Shown here piece by piece: positions 24,541 to 33,376 of a stretch of DNA of 64,000 nt. The stretch is taken from contig NZ_CP009241.1 of the NCBI RefSeq assembly GCF_000758525.1, positions 1,674,001 through 1,738,000 of the forward strand, written 5' to 3'. This DNA is from Paenibacillus sp. FSL H7-0357 (GTDB lineage: Bacteria > Bacillota > Bacilli > Paenibacillales > Paenibacillaceae). Position numbers and translations under genes: made by a program. A model generated the notes under the pieces. That model ran no database searches. It was not told where the DNA came from and was given only the letters and a program-made list of their open reading frames with translations. Positions within the stretch are counted from its first letter, which is position 1; each line of letters begins with the position of its first letter.

Positions 24541-25140
24541 GTGAACCACTATGAGGAGTTTTATTACCAGCCTGCTGTCCGTTTCAATGTCAATATGAGT
24601 TTTCTAGGAATAGCCCTTTCTTTTATCTACTTCGATTGGATAAGAACCTTTGCAGGATTAATTCTCGGGATTTTCTTGTTTACTGTTTTTGAATATTTCG
24701 CTCACCGCTATGTGCATCATCATTACGCATTAGCGGTGTTTAAGAATGCACATCTTAAGCATCATCATGATTCGGAGGATATCCAGCACTTGTTTTTTTC
24801 AAACAGGGTTGGATCGATTTACTGCCTTATTCTTACGATCTTGCTTTGGCTGGTGGTAAATGATTTATCCATAAGCACAGCAATGCTTACCGGAATCCTG
24901 TTGTACAATTTTTATGCCCAATGGTGGCATTTTGTGGCGCATCGTCCAATTACCCCGGGAACAGCTTGGGGAAGAAGAATGAAAGACAGGCATTTGTGGC
25001 ATCACGAAGAGAATGGGATAATTAATTTTGGTGTATCGCAGCCTTATATCGACTACTTACTGGGTACCAGTGGAACGGGAACAGCGTTTGCGCACAGCAA
25101 TGAGCATATTAATCATCCTGAGGTAAAGAAAACCCGGTAG
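24541..25140 (+). CDS. Fatty acid hydroxylase / sterol desaturase superfamily protein
   Basis: 199 residues from GTG 24541, chosen because AAAGGGG lies about eight bases upstream (a TTG at 24535 is too close). Four membrane helices surround the di-iron histidine clusters of the superfamily: EYFAHRYVHHHY (HRYVHH), HLKHHHDSED (HxxHH), WHFVAHR and DRHLWHHEENG. Members insert hydroxyl groups or double bonds into lipids at the membrane. It ends 14 bases before the patatin gene. The substrate cannot be told. Confidence 0.85.
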   Translation: MNHYEEFYYQPAVRFNVNMSFLGIALSFIYFDWIRTFAGLILGIFLFTVFEYFAHRYVHHHYALAVFKNAHLKHHHDSEDIQHLFFSNRVGSIYCLILTILLWLVVNDLSISTAMLTGILLYNFYAQWWHFVAHRPITPGTAWGRRMKDRHLWHHEENGIINFGVSQPYIDYLLGTSGTGTAFAHSNEHINHPEVKKTR

Positions 25141-25154
25141 AAGTGGAGGGCATT

Positions 25155-25940
25155 ATGGGGAAAACAGGACTTGTTTTGGGCGGCGGAGCCGTCAGGGGGC
25201 TGGCGCATTTAGGCGTATTGAAAGCTTTTGAGCGACATGGAATCCGGATAGATCGTATCGTGGGCACAAGCATGGGTGGGGCAATTGGAGGCTTATACGC
25301 AGCAGGTGTTTCTGCTAGGGATATTGAACAGTTGCTGCTTAGAACACCAAAATACCGTTTGCTCGATGTTGGGATTCGCCACCGCGGCTTGCTTGCCGGC
25401 AATGCGGTCCATAATAGGATCAACGAATTGCTGCAAAAACACGGTAAACATGACTTGCGAATCGAACAATTTCCGATCGAATTCAAAGCAATCGCGGTTG
25501 ATCTGATGAAAGGGAAGCAGGTGGTGCTGGATAAAGGCGAGTTAGGCACTGTCCTCCGAGCCACTACCGCATTTCCAGGTGTTTTTGCACCGCTGATGGA
25601 TGAAGATCAGATGCTTGTGGATGGCGGGGTACTGAACAACTTGCCGGTGGAGGAAGCGCTGGGCGAGGATATCTGCTTTGTCATTGCCGTGGACGTGGCG
25701 AGAGAGCATGAGAACAAGCCGCCGCGTAATATGGTCGAAGTGGTTTACCGCTCGTATAGCCTAATGACGGCGGAGCGCAAGCATGCCAGCCTGAAGCTGG
25801 CAGATTTTGTGATCCGGCCCGACGTTGGCACATTCGCAGCCTTTGACTTTACTAAGACAGAGGAATGCATCAAGGTGGGAGAGGAGGCTGCAGAACGTAG
25901 CATGGAAGAGCTTAAGTATCAAATTCAAATGGCAAAGTAA
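25155..25940 (+). CDS. Patatin-like phospholipase
   Basis: 261 residues from ATG 25155; the RBS GTGGAGGG at 25143 fixes this start over an upstream GTG. Patatin motifs are complete: oxyanion loop VLGGGAVRGLAHLG, nucleophile elbow VGTSMGG (GxSxG) and catalytic Asp in MLVDGGVLNNLPV (DGG/A). A small cytosolic lipid acyl hydrolase of the RssA/YlbK type. Co-transcribed with the hydroxylase and phasin-like genes. Confidence 0.92.
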   Translation: MGKTGLVLGGGAVRGLAHLGVLKAFERHGIRIDRIVGTSMGGAIGGLYAAGVSARDIEQLLLRTPKYRLLDVGIRHRGLLAGNAVHNRINELLQKHGKHDLRIEQFPIEFKAIAVDLMKGKQVVLDKGELGTVLRATTAFPGVFAPLMDEDQMLVDGGVLNNLPVEEALGEDICFVIAVDVAREHENKPPRNMVEVVYRSYSLMTAERKHASLKLADFVIRPDVGTFAAFDFTKTEECIKVGEEAAERSMEELKYQIQMAK

Positions 25941-25968
25941 ATCATCATATCAAAGGAGCTGGAAACGA

Positions 25969-26271
25969 ATGAAAACAACGTTGGAAAAAGCGATGATGCT
26001 GGGGATTGGCCTGGCGGCTGCAGGAAAGGAACAAATTGAACTTACGGTGGGTGAATTGGTCAAAAAAGGAGAGGTGGGACGTCTGGAAGCCCGCTCACTT
26101 GCAGATAAGCTTATCCACCGCAAGGAAGAAGAAGAGCACCGGATGGAAGCGCGGATTACCGAACGGGTTCAGGCGATATTGTCGGAACATAACCTGACAG
26201 TCTTGGAGGAGCTTGAGCAGCTAAAGCTTCGTGTGCTTGCACTTGAGCAAAATAAAGATCTACACAACTAA
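25969..26271 (+). CDS. Phasin-like / polyhydroxyalkanoate synthesis regulator-like protein
   Basis: 100 residues behind AAAGGAG. The sequence opens MKTTLEKAMMLGIGLAAAGK, followed by EQIELTVGELVKKGEV, and ends in a long charged coiled coil. This pattern is widely annotated as phasin-family/PHA-associated regulator (PhaF-like). In many Firmicutes it precedes a UbiB-type kinase, exactly as here (13 bases to the next start). No PHA synthase is visible, so a PHA link is not supported. Confidence 0.75.
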   Translation: MKTTLEKAMMLGIGLAAAGKEQIELTVGELVKKGEVGRLEARSLADKLIHRKEEEEHRMEARITERVQAILSEHNLTVLEELEQLKLRVLALEQNKDLHN

Positions 26272-26284
26272 CGGAGGTGCCGGA

Positions 26285-27943
26285 TTGGGGGTGCAAAAAA
26301 AGTTCAGACAATTGCAGCGTTACCGGGCGATCACTTCTGCTCTTGTCCGCAGCGGATTCGGATTTATGGTCTATAGCAACAGCGGAGAGGCCGCTGTTAC
26401 CGCAAATAGTGCAATGGATTGGCCCAGCGCGGGCAAGCATATTCGCTTGTTGCTGGAAGAACTGGGCACTACGTTCATTAAACTGGGACAGCTGGCAAGC
26501 ACCCGCCCGGATCTAGTTCCACAGCCTGTTTTGAAGGAGTTGGTCAAGCTTCAGGATGCAGTACCTCCGTTTCCGTTTGCCGACGTATCCAGAGTGATTG
26601 AAGAAGAATTAGGGGCCCCTATTTCACAGCTCTTTCGAACGTTTGAGTCATTACCGATAGCTTCCGCCTCGATCGGACAGGTTCATCGCGCTGTTTTGGC
26701 TGATGGCAAGGAAGTGGCGGTTAAAATTCAGCGGCCACAGCTTTCCACACTCGTCGAAACAGATCTGGATATTTTGGCAGGTCTGGCGCGGCTGGCAGAT
26801 CGCCGGGGGAACTGGTCGGCCAGCTACAGCCTGACCGAGGTGGTGGAGGAACTGAGTCAGTGTCTGCTTGCTGAACTTGATTACAGGCAGGAGGCGGCTC
26901 ATCTGGAACGCTTTGCCCGTGCGGCGGACGAAATGAATTATGTACGCATTCCGGCCGTTTACCGGCCTTATTCCAGCCAAAGGGTATTAACCATGGAATT
27001 TATCCAAGGTATACGCCTATCGAATATAGAGCAGCTCAAGGAGCAGGGCATACGGACAAGTGTAGTGGCTGAACGGATTGCAGGTACTATTTTTCAGCAA
27101 ATACTCGTTGACGGTGTGTTTCATGCCGATCCCCATCCCGGAAATATTCTGGTTCTCCCGGGGGAAGAGATTGCGCTTTTGGATTTCGGGATGGTGGGAA
27201 GGTTATCCGCACATACACAAAAACATTTTGCTACCTTTATTATTGCTTTACGGAACAGAAGCTCCAAGGGAGTGATGCGCGCCATTGAGCATCTGGGCAT
27301 GATCCCTGAGGAAGTGGACCGGAAAAAGCTGTATATGGATGTAGAGGAGATGCGCACTAAATACTACGATGTGCCTCTTAAAGAAGTGCGCTTGGGAGAT
27401 ATGCTTAATGATTTATTTGGTGTGGCGTATAAGCATGGGATTCGTGTTCCTTCCGAGTTGACCATGGTTGGTAAATCCATTCTCACTACAGAAGGTGTTG
27501 TTGCTGAGCTTGATCCGGATTTCAGTATGTTAAATGTCGCAGAACCGATTGGGAGAAGGTTGTATCTGGAACGCCTAAACCCATGGAGCTTTCTGAAAAA
27601 TACGTTCGAAGATGCCCCGGAATACCTGCAGATTATGAGTGAACTGCCTGTAACTATGAAACGCTTAACCGCAATGCTGAACAAGGGAAAGATGCAAGTG
27701 GAGGTAGTTTCTCCACAGCTTGAGCAACTGGTGAAGAAACTGGACCGGATAAGCAATCAGATGTCCTTCAGTATTGTGCTGCTTGCACTTAGCCTGGTGC
27801 TGCTTGGCCTGATTATAGGCTCTTCCATCAGCGGGGCGCAAACGATACTCTGGAGGCTTCCGATGCTGGAAATCGGAATCGTGATCTCGCTGTTGATGTT
27901 CGCCTGGCTGCTGTATGCTATCTTTCGCTCCGGTCGCTTCTAA
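26285..27943 (+). CDS. AarF/UbiB (ABC1/ADCK) family protein kinase-like ATPase
   Basis: 552 residues from a TTG at 26285, seven bases after GGAGG; a GTG at 26291 is the alternative. Family hallmarks: the KxGQ motif in TTFIKLGQLASTRPDLVP, the A-rich loop in IASASIGQVHRAVL, VAVKIQRP with the lysine, the HADPHPGNIL catalytic loop and ALLDFGMVG for the DFG position. Two hydrophobic helices close the C-terminus, anchoring it in the membrane. UbiB proteins support isoprenoid-lipid/quinone metabolism; the neighbouring lipid genes agree with a membrane-lipid role. Confidence 0.9.
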   Translation: MGVQKKFRQLQRYRAITSALVRSGFGFMVYSNSGEAAVTANSAMDWPSAGKHIRLLLEELGTTFIKLGQLASTRPDLVPQPVLKELVKLQDAVPPFPFADVSRVIEEELGAPISQLFRTFESLPIASASIGQVHRAVLADGKEVAVKIQRPQLSTLVETDLDILAGLARLADRRGNWSASYSLTEVVEELSQCLLAELDYRQEAAHLERFARAADEMNYVRIPAVYRPYSSQRVLTMEFIQGIRLSNIEQLKEQGIRTSVVAERIAGTIFQQILVDGVFHADPHPGNILVLPGEEIALLDFGMVGRLSAHTQKHFATFIIALRNRSSKGVMRAIEHLGMIPEEVDRKKLYMDVEEMRTKYYDVPLKEVRLGDMLNDLFGVAYKHGIRVPSELTMVGKSILTTEGVVAELDPDFSMLNVAEPIGRRLYLERLNPWSFLKNTFEDAPEYLQIMSELPVTMKRLTAMLNKGKMQVEVVSPQLEQLVKKLDRISNQMSFSIVLLALSLVLLGLIIGSSISGAQTILWRLPMLEIGIVISLLMFAWLLYAIFRSGRF

Positions 27944-27958
27944 GTCACTTTGACATTA

Positions 27959-27977
27959 GTTTTTTGGTCTTTTGTGT
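27959..27977 (+). promoter_or_regulatory. T-rich candidate operator before the last operon gene
   Basis: GTTTTTTGGTCTTTTGTGT repeats the motif seen at 23601 and 24502, in the short gap between the UbiB gene and the broken membrane protein gene. Confidence 0.45.
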
Positions 27978-28011
27978 AATTCGAATTCATTTACAAATGG
28001 GAGTGGGGCAG

Positions 28012-28554
28012 ATGAGCACAGAATTCTCCACAGTGCTTCTATTTTTTGCCGTCTATACTTTGGGCGGCTGGCTTCTTGAGACGGTATATGCGAGTGTGAG
28101 ACAGCAGAAGTTTGTAAATAGAGGATTTATGTTTGGTTGTTTTGCCCGATTTATGGGTTCGGAGTATTGCTGATCCTTTATGTCGCGAAAGGGACGGAGG
28201 CAAGGATCGAAGATCCGTTTATTCGCATGATGGCTCTGATCTGCGTTTCGGCTTTACTGGTTACGTGGCTGGAATATGTCACAGGTCTGATCTTAGATAA
28301 GGTCTTACAACGAAAATGGTGGGACTACAGTGGAAATCAATGGAATCTTGGAGGATATGTGTGTGGAATACTCATTGCTGTGGGGATTTATTGCATGTCT
28401 ACTGACGGAATTCCTGCATCCCGCTGTATCGCGGATGCTCGCTTTGGCTCCGGAGCGAATGATTATGACAGCGGCGTGGTGTGTACAGGTGTATTTCATA
28501 TTTGACGCTCTAAGCTTTCAGGAAAGGGTAGTACCTGCTTTGAGAGACCTTTAA
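28012..28554 (+). pseudogene. Putative ABC-transporter-permease-like membrane protein (PF06541 type), two frameshifts
   Basis: ATG 28012 follows GGAGTGGGG. The reading VYTLGGWLLETVYASVRQQK, RGFMFG is followed, after a frameshift near 28135, by CPIYGFGVLLILYV and LLVTWLEYVTGLILDKV, then WWDYSGNQWNLGGYVC. A second frameshift near 28365 leads into VEYSLLWGFIACLLTEFLHP to the stop at 28554. Such motifs belong to the small membrane family annotated 'putative ABC transporter permease' (PF06541). The restored protein is about 180 residues. It is the last gene of the lipid operon and is now broken unless the shifts are sequencing errors. Confidence 0.75.
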
Positions 28555-28844
28555 GAGCTGCGATGAATTGGCTGGTGACGCCTCTGTGTTTCAACTGCTG
28601 CAGGGGCTTGGCCTGGAGGGATTCAGATTGAGAGCTTCTTCCATCCTCCCGGCGCGCAGCCAGATTTCTATGCTGTCTGTAGTGGAAATGAAGAGCCTCG
28701 CCGCTAAGGAAGTTCCAACTATTTTTGCTGGTTTCTGAGGAGGCCTGCTTTTTTACACTTTTATGCTTTGTGGAAGCTTCATATATAAGCTCACTTAATC
28801 CAAAGTCGGATGTTTCGTTGGGGTTTGAGATAAAGTATCTAAAA
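28555..28844. other. Gap without a supported gene before sigK copy 5
   Basis: The minus strand is open through most of this stretch into the sigK copy, with peptides such as SNPNETSDFGLSELIYEAST, but there is no start, no RBS and no family, so I treat it as a possible truncated gene only. Nothing else stands out. Confidence 0.3.
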
Positions 28845-29374
28845 TGACATCGGATCGTGTCCACAACCTCAAAAAATTCGATAACACCGGCGAGGATATG
28901 GAGGATCTGATTTCCATCGGCACGATCGGACTGATCAAGGCCATCGAAAGCTACCGGCCCAACAAGGGTACGAAGCTCGCGACCTTTGCTGCTCGTTGTA
29001 TAGAAAACGAAATTTTGATGCACCTACGTTCGCTCAAGAAAACACGTAAAGACGTGTCGTTACATGATCCTATTGGGACGGATAAAGAGGGCAATGAGAT
29101 TACGCTGATTGATATCCTCGGTTCCGAAGCTGACGATGTTATTAAAGAGGTCGATCTTAAAATCGAAAAGAGCAAGATTTACCGCAACCTCGACATTTTG
29201 GACGAGAGGGAGAAGGAAGTAGTTGTCGGACGTTTTGGCCTCGACACAGGCGGTGAAGAACGGACGCAGCGGGAGATCGCCAAGGATCTCGGCATTAGTC
29301 GCAGTTATGTGTCGCGGATAGAAAAGCGGGCGTTGATGAAGCTGTATCATGAGTTTTATAAGGCGAAGCGGTGA
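28845..29374 (+). pseudogene. sigK: Truncated sigK 3' end, copy 5 (mosaic)
   Basis: The left box (TGACATCGGATCGTGTCCAC, then AACCTCAA) and a full frame from KKFDNTGED to HEFYKAKR are present; the protein is identical to copies 1 and 4. The DNA is mosaic. About 28885-29020 is nearly identical to copy 1, the middle is private, and about 29187-29275 is nearly identical to copy 4. That pattern indicates gene conversion or homologous recombination between copies. Tail B follows. Confidence 0.9.
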
Positions 29375-29426
29375 GGTCTGGATGATAATTTAAGTAATAA
29401 GTAGCGATTAACAATAGAACATTTTA

Positions 29427-29459
29427 AAAGCGACTTGCCAACAGGGAAGTTGCTTTTTT
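29427..29459 (+). terminator. Tail-B terminator after sigK copy 5
   Basis: AAGCGACTT / AAGTTGCTT stem and T6 run, close in sequence to those at 20718 and 35372. Confidence 0.75.
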
Positions 29460-29462
29460 GTT

Positions 29463-29605
29463 AGTACGCCCAGCATGGGCGTCATCTCTAGGGTGAAAGT
29501 CCCGAACGGAGGCTGGTGAGCGCCTAACATTAGCCAAGGACAAGGTTGTCCATCGTGAGGTGGAATCTGAAGGAAGTCGGAAGAGGTACACGGAGGTTGG
29601 CTTGA
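29463..29605 (+). mobile_element. Group II intron 5'-end remnant
   Basis: CTAGGGTGAAAGTCCCGAAC and CGTGAGGTGGAATCTGAAGG are domain I signatures of group II introns. The intron stops near 29605 without an ORF or domain V, and the next sequence is an ABC ATPase fragment on the other strand. It abuts the tail-B terminator. Confidence 0.6.
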
Positions 29606-29735
29606 GCATCGCCAAGAGCATCTTTATGGTCGTTGTCTTTCCAGCGCCATTCAGTCCCGAAAATCCAATTTCAACTCCTCCATAAAGAGAGAGCTTATTC
29701 AGGATTCTAAGTACGCCACTCCTGAACAAGCTCAA
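29606..29735 (-). pseudogene. ABC transporter ATPase fragment
   Basis: The minus strand reads LYGGVEIGFSGLNGAGKTTT followed by IKMLLAMLKPT: a Walker A motif of a drug/lantibiotic-type ABC ATPase. About 40 residues remain, with intron sequence on one side and 29736 onward on the other. Confidence 0.65.
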
Positions 29736-29755
29736 TCAGAAATCTTTCAATAAAT

Positions 29756-30937
29756 CTACTTTATGATGTCCTGGCAATCGCTTAAGCGGGGCGAGGCTGG
29801 CCCAAGCCCAATTGAGCAGAGCCAATTCAGCACTACCTCATGCAGCACGTTGATGTTGTCTACCTGACAGTGTTCTAATCCGCCAAGTCGTCTATCCTCT
29901 ATCGGGTAGAACGTCTTGTTTTTCAAACCCGCTTGCTCGTAATTCTTCAAGGCTTGTGTCAGCGGATTTGGCTGAACCAATATCTCTTCCGCCCCGTGCA
30001 TTACAAGAAGCGGACATTCTATCTGGTGGAGCACGCCCTCAAGATTATAGGCAAAACGCGGATTCCCCGCAAAATCCTCCAAGCTTTTTGCCCCCAGAAT
30101 TCTCATGCCGTGTGCGGCCAGACTCGGCGGCATCCATTTAAGCATGGCATCCCAGTCGAAGGCGTGCGTACCGCCGTCGGAGATGACGGCAGCAATCCTG
30201 TGATCGAACGAAGCGAATCGCAGCGAGTCGTAAGCCGCAAAACTCTCCCCGTGCACGATAATCTTATCGGGATCGACTTCCGGCCGGGTTAGAAGAAAGT
30301 CGATTGCCCGGGAATGGAAAGCCTCACTGTCCGCCCGTCTCCCCTTTCCCTTTTCGTACAGCGAGAGGCCGGTGCCAGGCTGGTCATAGACCAGAAAGTT
30401 ATATCCACACGAAATGAAGGCGGGACCTAGCCAGAAATAATTTTCAATTGACCACTCGTCGCCACCGTTAAGAGCAAAAAGGGTCGGCTTTGGACCTTTT
30501 ATCCAGGAAGGGGAGAAGAAGTACCCCTCCAGCTTGACATCCTCGTAATCGACTTGGATCTTCTCCGGGCGGACATCGAAGTACTTTCCGGCAGCTTCGA
30601 AGAGTTCATTTACCTTCTTAAAGATACGGATTTTCTCGATGTCATCATCCATCACCGCATACTCTGCGATTCTGTAGTAATTGCAGGCGCGAATGTAGCA
30701 GTTTCGTGCTGTATACCAGTTTCCAGCCGTTTCGGCCTCCTTGCCGTGTCTTTCCAATGCCTGGGCGGTTATGAGCCATTCCCTGTGCCACGTATCCTTG
30801 TCATCGGGGTCGATTTTTTTGCAGGCCTCGTAGATCTCGGTGACATCCGTAGCACCGAGGCTTGCCATACCCAAAGCTTTGGTGACTTGGTATGACATCA
30901 TGTAGTTACTGGGCCAACGGCTGAACTCAATTGACAT
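29756..30937 (-). CDS. Alpha/beta hydrolase, FrsA / pseudooxynicotine-hydrolase type
   Basis: 393 residues with AAAGGAGG before the ATG at 30937. An N-terminal helical cap region (about 1-120) precedes the hydrolase core: LFALNGGDEWSIE (oxyanion region), VYDQPGTGLS, the nucleophile elbow IIVHGESFAAYDS (GxSx), LLVMHGAEE with the acid, and a histidine in GLEHCQVD. Architecture fits the FrsA/DUF1100 and 2,6-dihydroxypseudooxynicotine hydrolase group. The substrate is unknown; it is a stand-alone gene. Confidence 0.8.
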   Translation of the reverse strand: MSIEFSRWPSNYMMSYQVTKALGMASLGATDVTEIYEACKKIDPDDKDTWHREWLITAQALERHGKEAETAGNWYTARNCYIRACNYYRIAEYAVMDDDIEKIRIFKKVNELFEAAGKYFDVRPEKIQVDYEDVKLEGYFFSPSWIKGPKPTLFALNGGDEWSIENYFWLGPAFISCGYNFLVYDQPGTGLSLYEKGKGRRADSEAFHSRAIDFLLTRPEVDPDKIIVHGESFAAYDSLRFASFDHRIAAVISDGGTHAFDWDAMLKWMPPSLAAHGMRILGAKSLEDFAGNPRFAYNLEGVLHQIECPLLVMHGAEEILVQPNPLTQALKNYEQAGLKNKTFYPIEDRRLGGLEHCQVDNINVLHEVVLNWLCSIGLGPASPRLSDCQDIIK

Positions 30938-31083
30938 TGCAACATCCTCCTTTTCCAGTTCTAGTGATTGTAGTTTTTTTACTACAATTAATTTTTACAA
31001 CACAAAGATAAAGCTTCTTTAAAAGAAAAATAAATGTTTATAAAGAGAATATAAAAAACTATAAACCGCTAAAAAACAAAAGA

Positions 31084-31119
31084 GGCTGCTGCCTGGGTGT
31101 TCACACCTGGCAGCAGCCT
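31084..31119 (-). terminator. Terminator of the two-component operon
   Basis: A near-perfect 15-bp stem (GGCTGCTGCC..GGGTG/CACC..GGCAGCAGCC) is followed on the minus strand by TCTTTTGTTTTT, just past the histidine kinase stop. Confidence 0.85.
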
Positions 31120-31156
31120 TTAACTTTGTTGTAAAAGAAGATGTGCAAAAATAAAG

Positions 31157-32212
31157 TCAGCGTTGTGCCGCCCGGGGAAGGCTGAATCTTATCCCCAAAC
31201 CGCCATATTCGGAAGGGTAGGCAGCAATTTCGCCCCCGTGATGTTCAATAATGGATTTACAGCTTGCAAGACCCAGCCCCAGCCCGCCCTTTTGGATTTG
31301 CCGCGATTTATCCACAGTGAAAAATTTGAGGAACAGAGAAGAAATATCCTTATCCGGCACTCCAATTCCATTATCCTCGATTTGGAAATAGGCATAATGT
31401 CCTAGCGGGTATCCGGTCATATACACTTTCAGTTTATTCTTCCCTCCATATCTTACAGCATTGCTAAAGAGGTTGCCGAAAACCCGACGGATCATCGGTT
31501 CATTGACCATTAGCAATATATTTTCCGTGAATGAATGGCGGCAAGTAAGCTCGTTGTCAAGTCCCGCCAGCTCGTACTCATATTCAAAGGCAATTTTTTC
31601 AAATAATTTTGATGCTTTTACAGGTTTAGCTACCATGGATTCCAACTCCAGTTTTTCTTTGGTGAAGCTGGAGAAATCATTGATGAGTTCGACCATATAT
31701 TCTGACTTCCTTTGAATCAATTCATAATATTCCTGCTTTTCAGTTTCTGGTAAGTCCTTGTGTGCAGCCAGCAGTTCAGTAAAACCGTTAATAGATGTCA
31801 GGGGTGTTTTCAAATCGTGGGCGATTGCGGCAATCATATCGGTTTGCTCTCTGTGGGCGAGTTGAAGCCTATGCTCCATCTTATTGAAGTGCTTATAAAG
31901 TTCTCCGATCTCGTCATTACTCCTCAAAGCTAGCGGAGGCATTGGATGTACAATATTTACTTCTTCCAGCCTGGTATTCAGAAGCTGAATGGGTTTCTCT
32001 ATGCAAAAATGAATATAGATAATCAGAATAATAAATATGAAAAAGGCAATGGCAAATATGGGCAGGAGCAATGCTATATATCGCGAGTCCAGCAATGAAC
32101 TGCGTATAGGGGAATATACTGCAAAGACAAGCTTCAGGTACATTCCAATTGAAAACATAAAAATTATAAGCATCAGCAGGAATAAGAGGGGAAGTTTTAT
32201 TTTCAGTTTCAT
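31157..32212 (-). CDS. Sensor histidine kinase (HAMP-HisKA-HATPase_c)
   Basis: 351 residues. Two N-terminal membrane helices (about 7-30 and 45-70) enclose a very short external loop, typical of intramembrane-sensing kinases. Then come a HAMP segment, the HisKA box AAIAHDLKTPLTSINGFTEL with the phosphoacceptor His, and an ATPase domain with N box NLFSNAVRYGG, G1 IEDNGIGVPD and G2 GGLGLGL. The start is one or two bases after the regulator stop, so they are translated together. It likely responds to envelope stress or a peptide antibiotic; the nearby ABC ATPase fragment may be a lost target. Confidence 0.9.
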   Translation of the reverse strand: MKLKIKLPLLFLLMLIIFMFSIGMYLKLVFAVYSPIRSSLLDSRYIALLLPIFAIAFFIFIILIIYIHFCIEKPIQLLNTRLEEVNIVHPMPPLALRSNDEIGELYKHFNKMEHRLQLAHREQTDMIAAIAHDLKTPLTSINGFTELLAAHKDLPETEKQEYYELIQRKSEYMVELINDFSSFTKEKLELESMVAKPVKASKLFEKIAFEYEYELAGLDNELTCRHSFTENILLMVNEPMIRRVFGNLFSNAVRYGGKNKLKVYMTGYPLGHYAYFQIEDNGIGVPDKDISSLFLKFFTVDKSRQIQKGGLGLGLASCKSIIEHHGGEIAAYPSEYGGLGIRFSLPRAAQR

Positions 32213-32213
32213 A

Positions 32214-32909
32214 CTATTGCTCTCTTCCCGTGTATTTATATCCTATGCCCCATATGGTTTTAATAAAGTCATAATCAGGACCAAGTTTCTTACGGATATT
32301 TTTTATATGGACCGTTACGGTATTTATTTCTCCGTATTCGTCTCCCCAGACGTTTTCATATATCTGCTCACGAGTCAATACATAATTGGGGTGACGCATA
32401 AGAATAGACAAAATTTGAAATTCCTTCGTTGATAAGTCGAGCTTCCTGCTATGCAGGAATGCTTCAAACGTCTTATCGTTCAAAATGAGCGGAGCATCCG
32501 CCTTTTCGTTACTGGTACTAAGTTCATCCCACTCTTTAAACAGCCTGTCCACTTTTCTGAAGTGGGCCTTTATCCTGGAGGCAAGCTCCTGAATACTGAA
32601 AGGTTTGGTCATGTAATCGTCTGCTCCTATTTCGAGCCCGACGATTTTATCAATGTCCTTATCACGCGCACTTAAAAAAAGAATTGGAACATTATAAGAT
32701 TTCCGGATACTTCTGCAGACATCATGTCCATCCATATCGGGCATCACTATATCAAGAACGATGAAATCAATGTGGTTTTCTTCCAATGCAGATAAGGCTT
32801 CTTCCCCGGAACATGCCGAAATTATTGCAAATTGCTCGTACCTTAAACTCTTTGTGATGAGTTTTACGATTTCTTCATCGTCGTCTACAACTAATATCGT
32901 TTTTGGCAT
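32214..32909 (-). CDS. OmpR/PhoB-family response regulator
   Basis: 231 residues from ATG 32909 (MPKTILVVDDDEE), with GGGAGG upstream; the frame extends five codons further through the RBS itself. Receiver domain: DDD acid pocket, phosphoacceptor in FIVLDIVMPDMDGHD, the conserved LSARD and TKPFS lysine. C-terminal winged helix: LSTKEFQILSILMRHPNYVL, TVHIKNIRKKLG and IWGIGYKY. First gene of the pair with the histidine kinase. Confidence 0.93.
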   Translation of the reverse strand: MPKTILVVDDDEEIVKLITKSLRYEQFAIISACSGEEALSALEENHIDFIVLDIVMPDMDGHDVCRSIRKSYNVPILFLSARDKDIDKIVGLEIGADDYMTKPFSIQELASRIKAHFRKVDRLFKEWDELSTSNEKADAPLILNDKTFEAFLHSRKLDLSTKEFQILSILMRHPNYVLTREQIYENVWGDEYGEINTVTVHIKNIRKKLGPDYDFIKTIWGIGYKYTGREQ

Positions 32910-32924
32910 CTTTATACCTCCCAA

Positions 32925-33205
32925 CCTCTTTAAATGGACTGCATTTATAACACAAGAGCCGCATGACTCGAATTGACAAGTGGAAACGGCTTTGCCGTCC
33001 TTTTTAAGGACGGTACCGTTTCAGCGAGAAATAGAAGGATAAGTTATCGTGTGAAACATATAACGCTTATATTTCAAAAAAAGTCGCGCTCAAAGCGCCT
33101 CTCCAGTTCCGGATACGCTGGAATAAGAGCTTGAGCAACGCCTTGGGGAATTCTGGATTCAACAAGCTGGTCTGCCCTTTATCTTTAAACAATTGATGAT
33201 CAGAA
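32925..33205. other. Intergenic region with a short hairpin
   Basis: CCGTCC-TTTTTAA-GGACGG at 32997-33014 forms a hairpin upstream of the response regulator. No gene is seen. Confidence 0.35.
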
Positions 33206-33376
33206 TTACGCAAACGGATCTGATATAAATAATAAATTCTTAATCTTGTTGATGCAATTCTCCACTTCGTAAACCTGTCTCTTTAAAGTACCAATCAGCA
33301 CAAAATCACTAGGGGAAATAAACTTTGTTAATGCTCTTAATGAAATATCTTCGCTATCTTTAATTTTATTGATAGT
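33206..33376 (-). pseudogene. C-terminal gene fragment cut by the sigK tip
   Basis: The minus strand reads [55 protein letters not shown], then stop: 57 codons of convincing coding sequence with no start. The upstream side ends exactly where sigK copy 6 begins. Like 12240-12428, it is a minus-strand gene severed at a sigK junction. Family not recognised. Confidence 0.5.

Noticed and set aside
25109..25564. Minus-strand frame antisense to the patatin gene
   Set aside because: Shadow of a clearly real gene with intact catalytic motifs on the plus strand.
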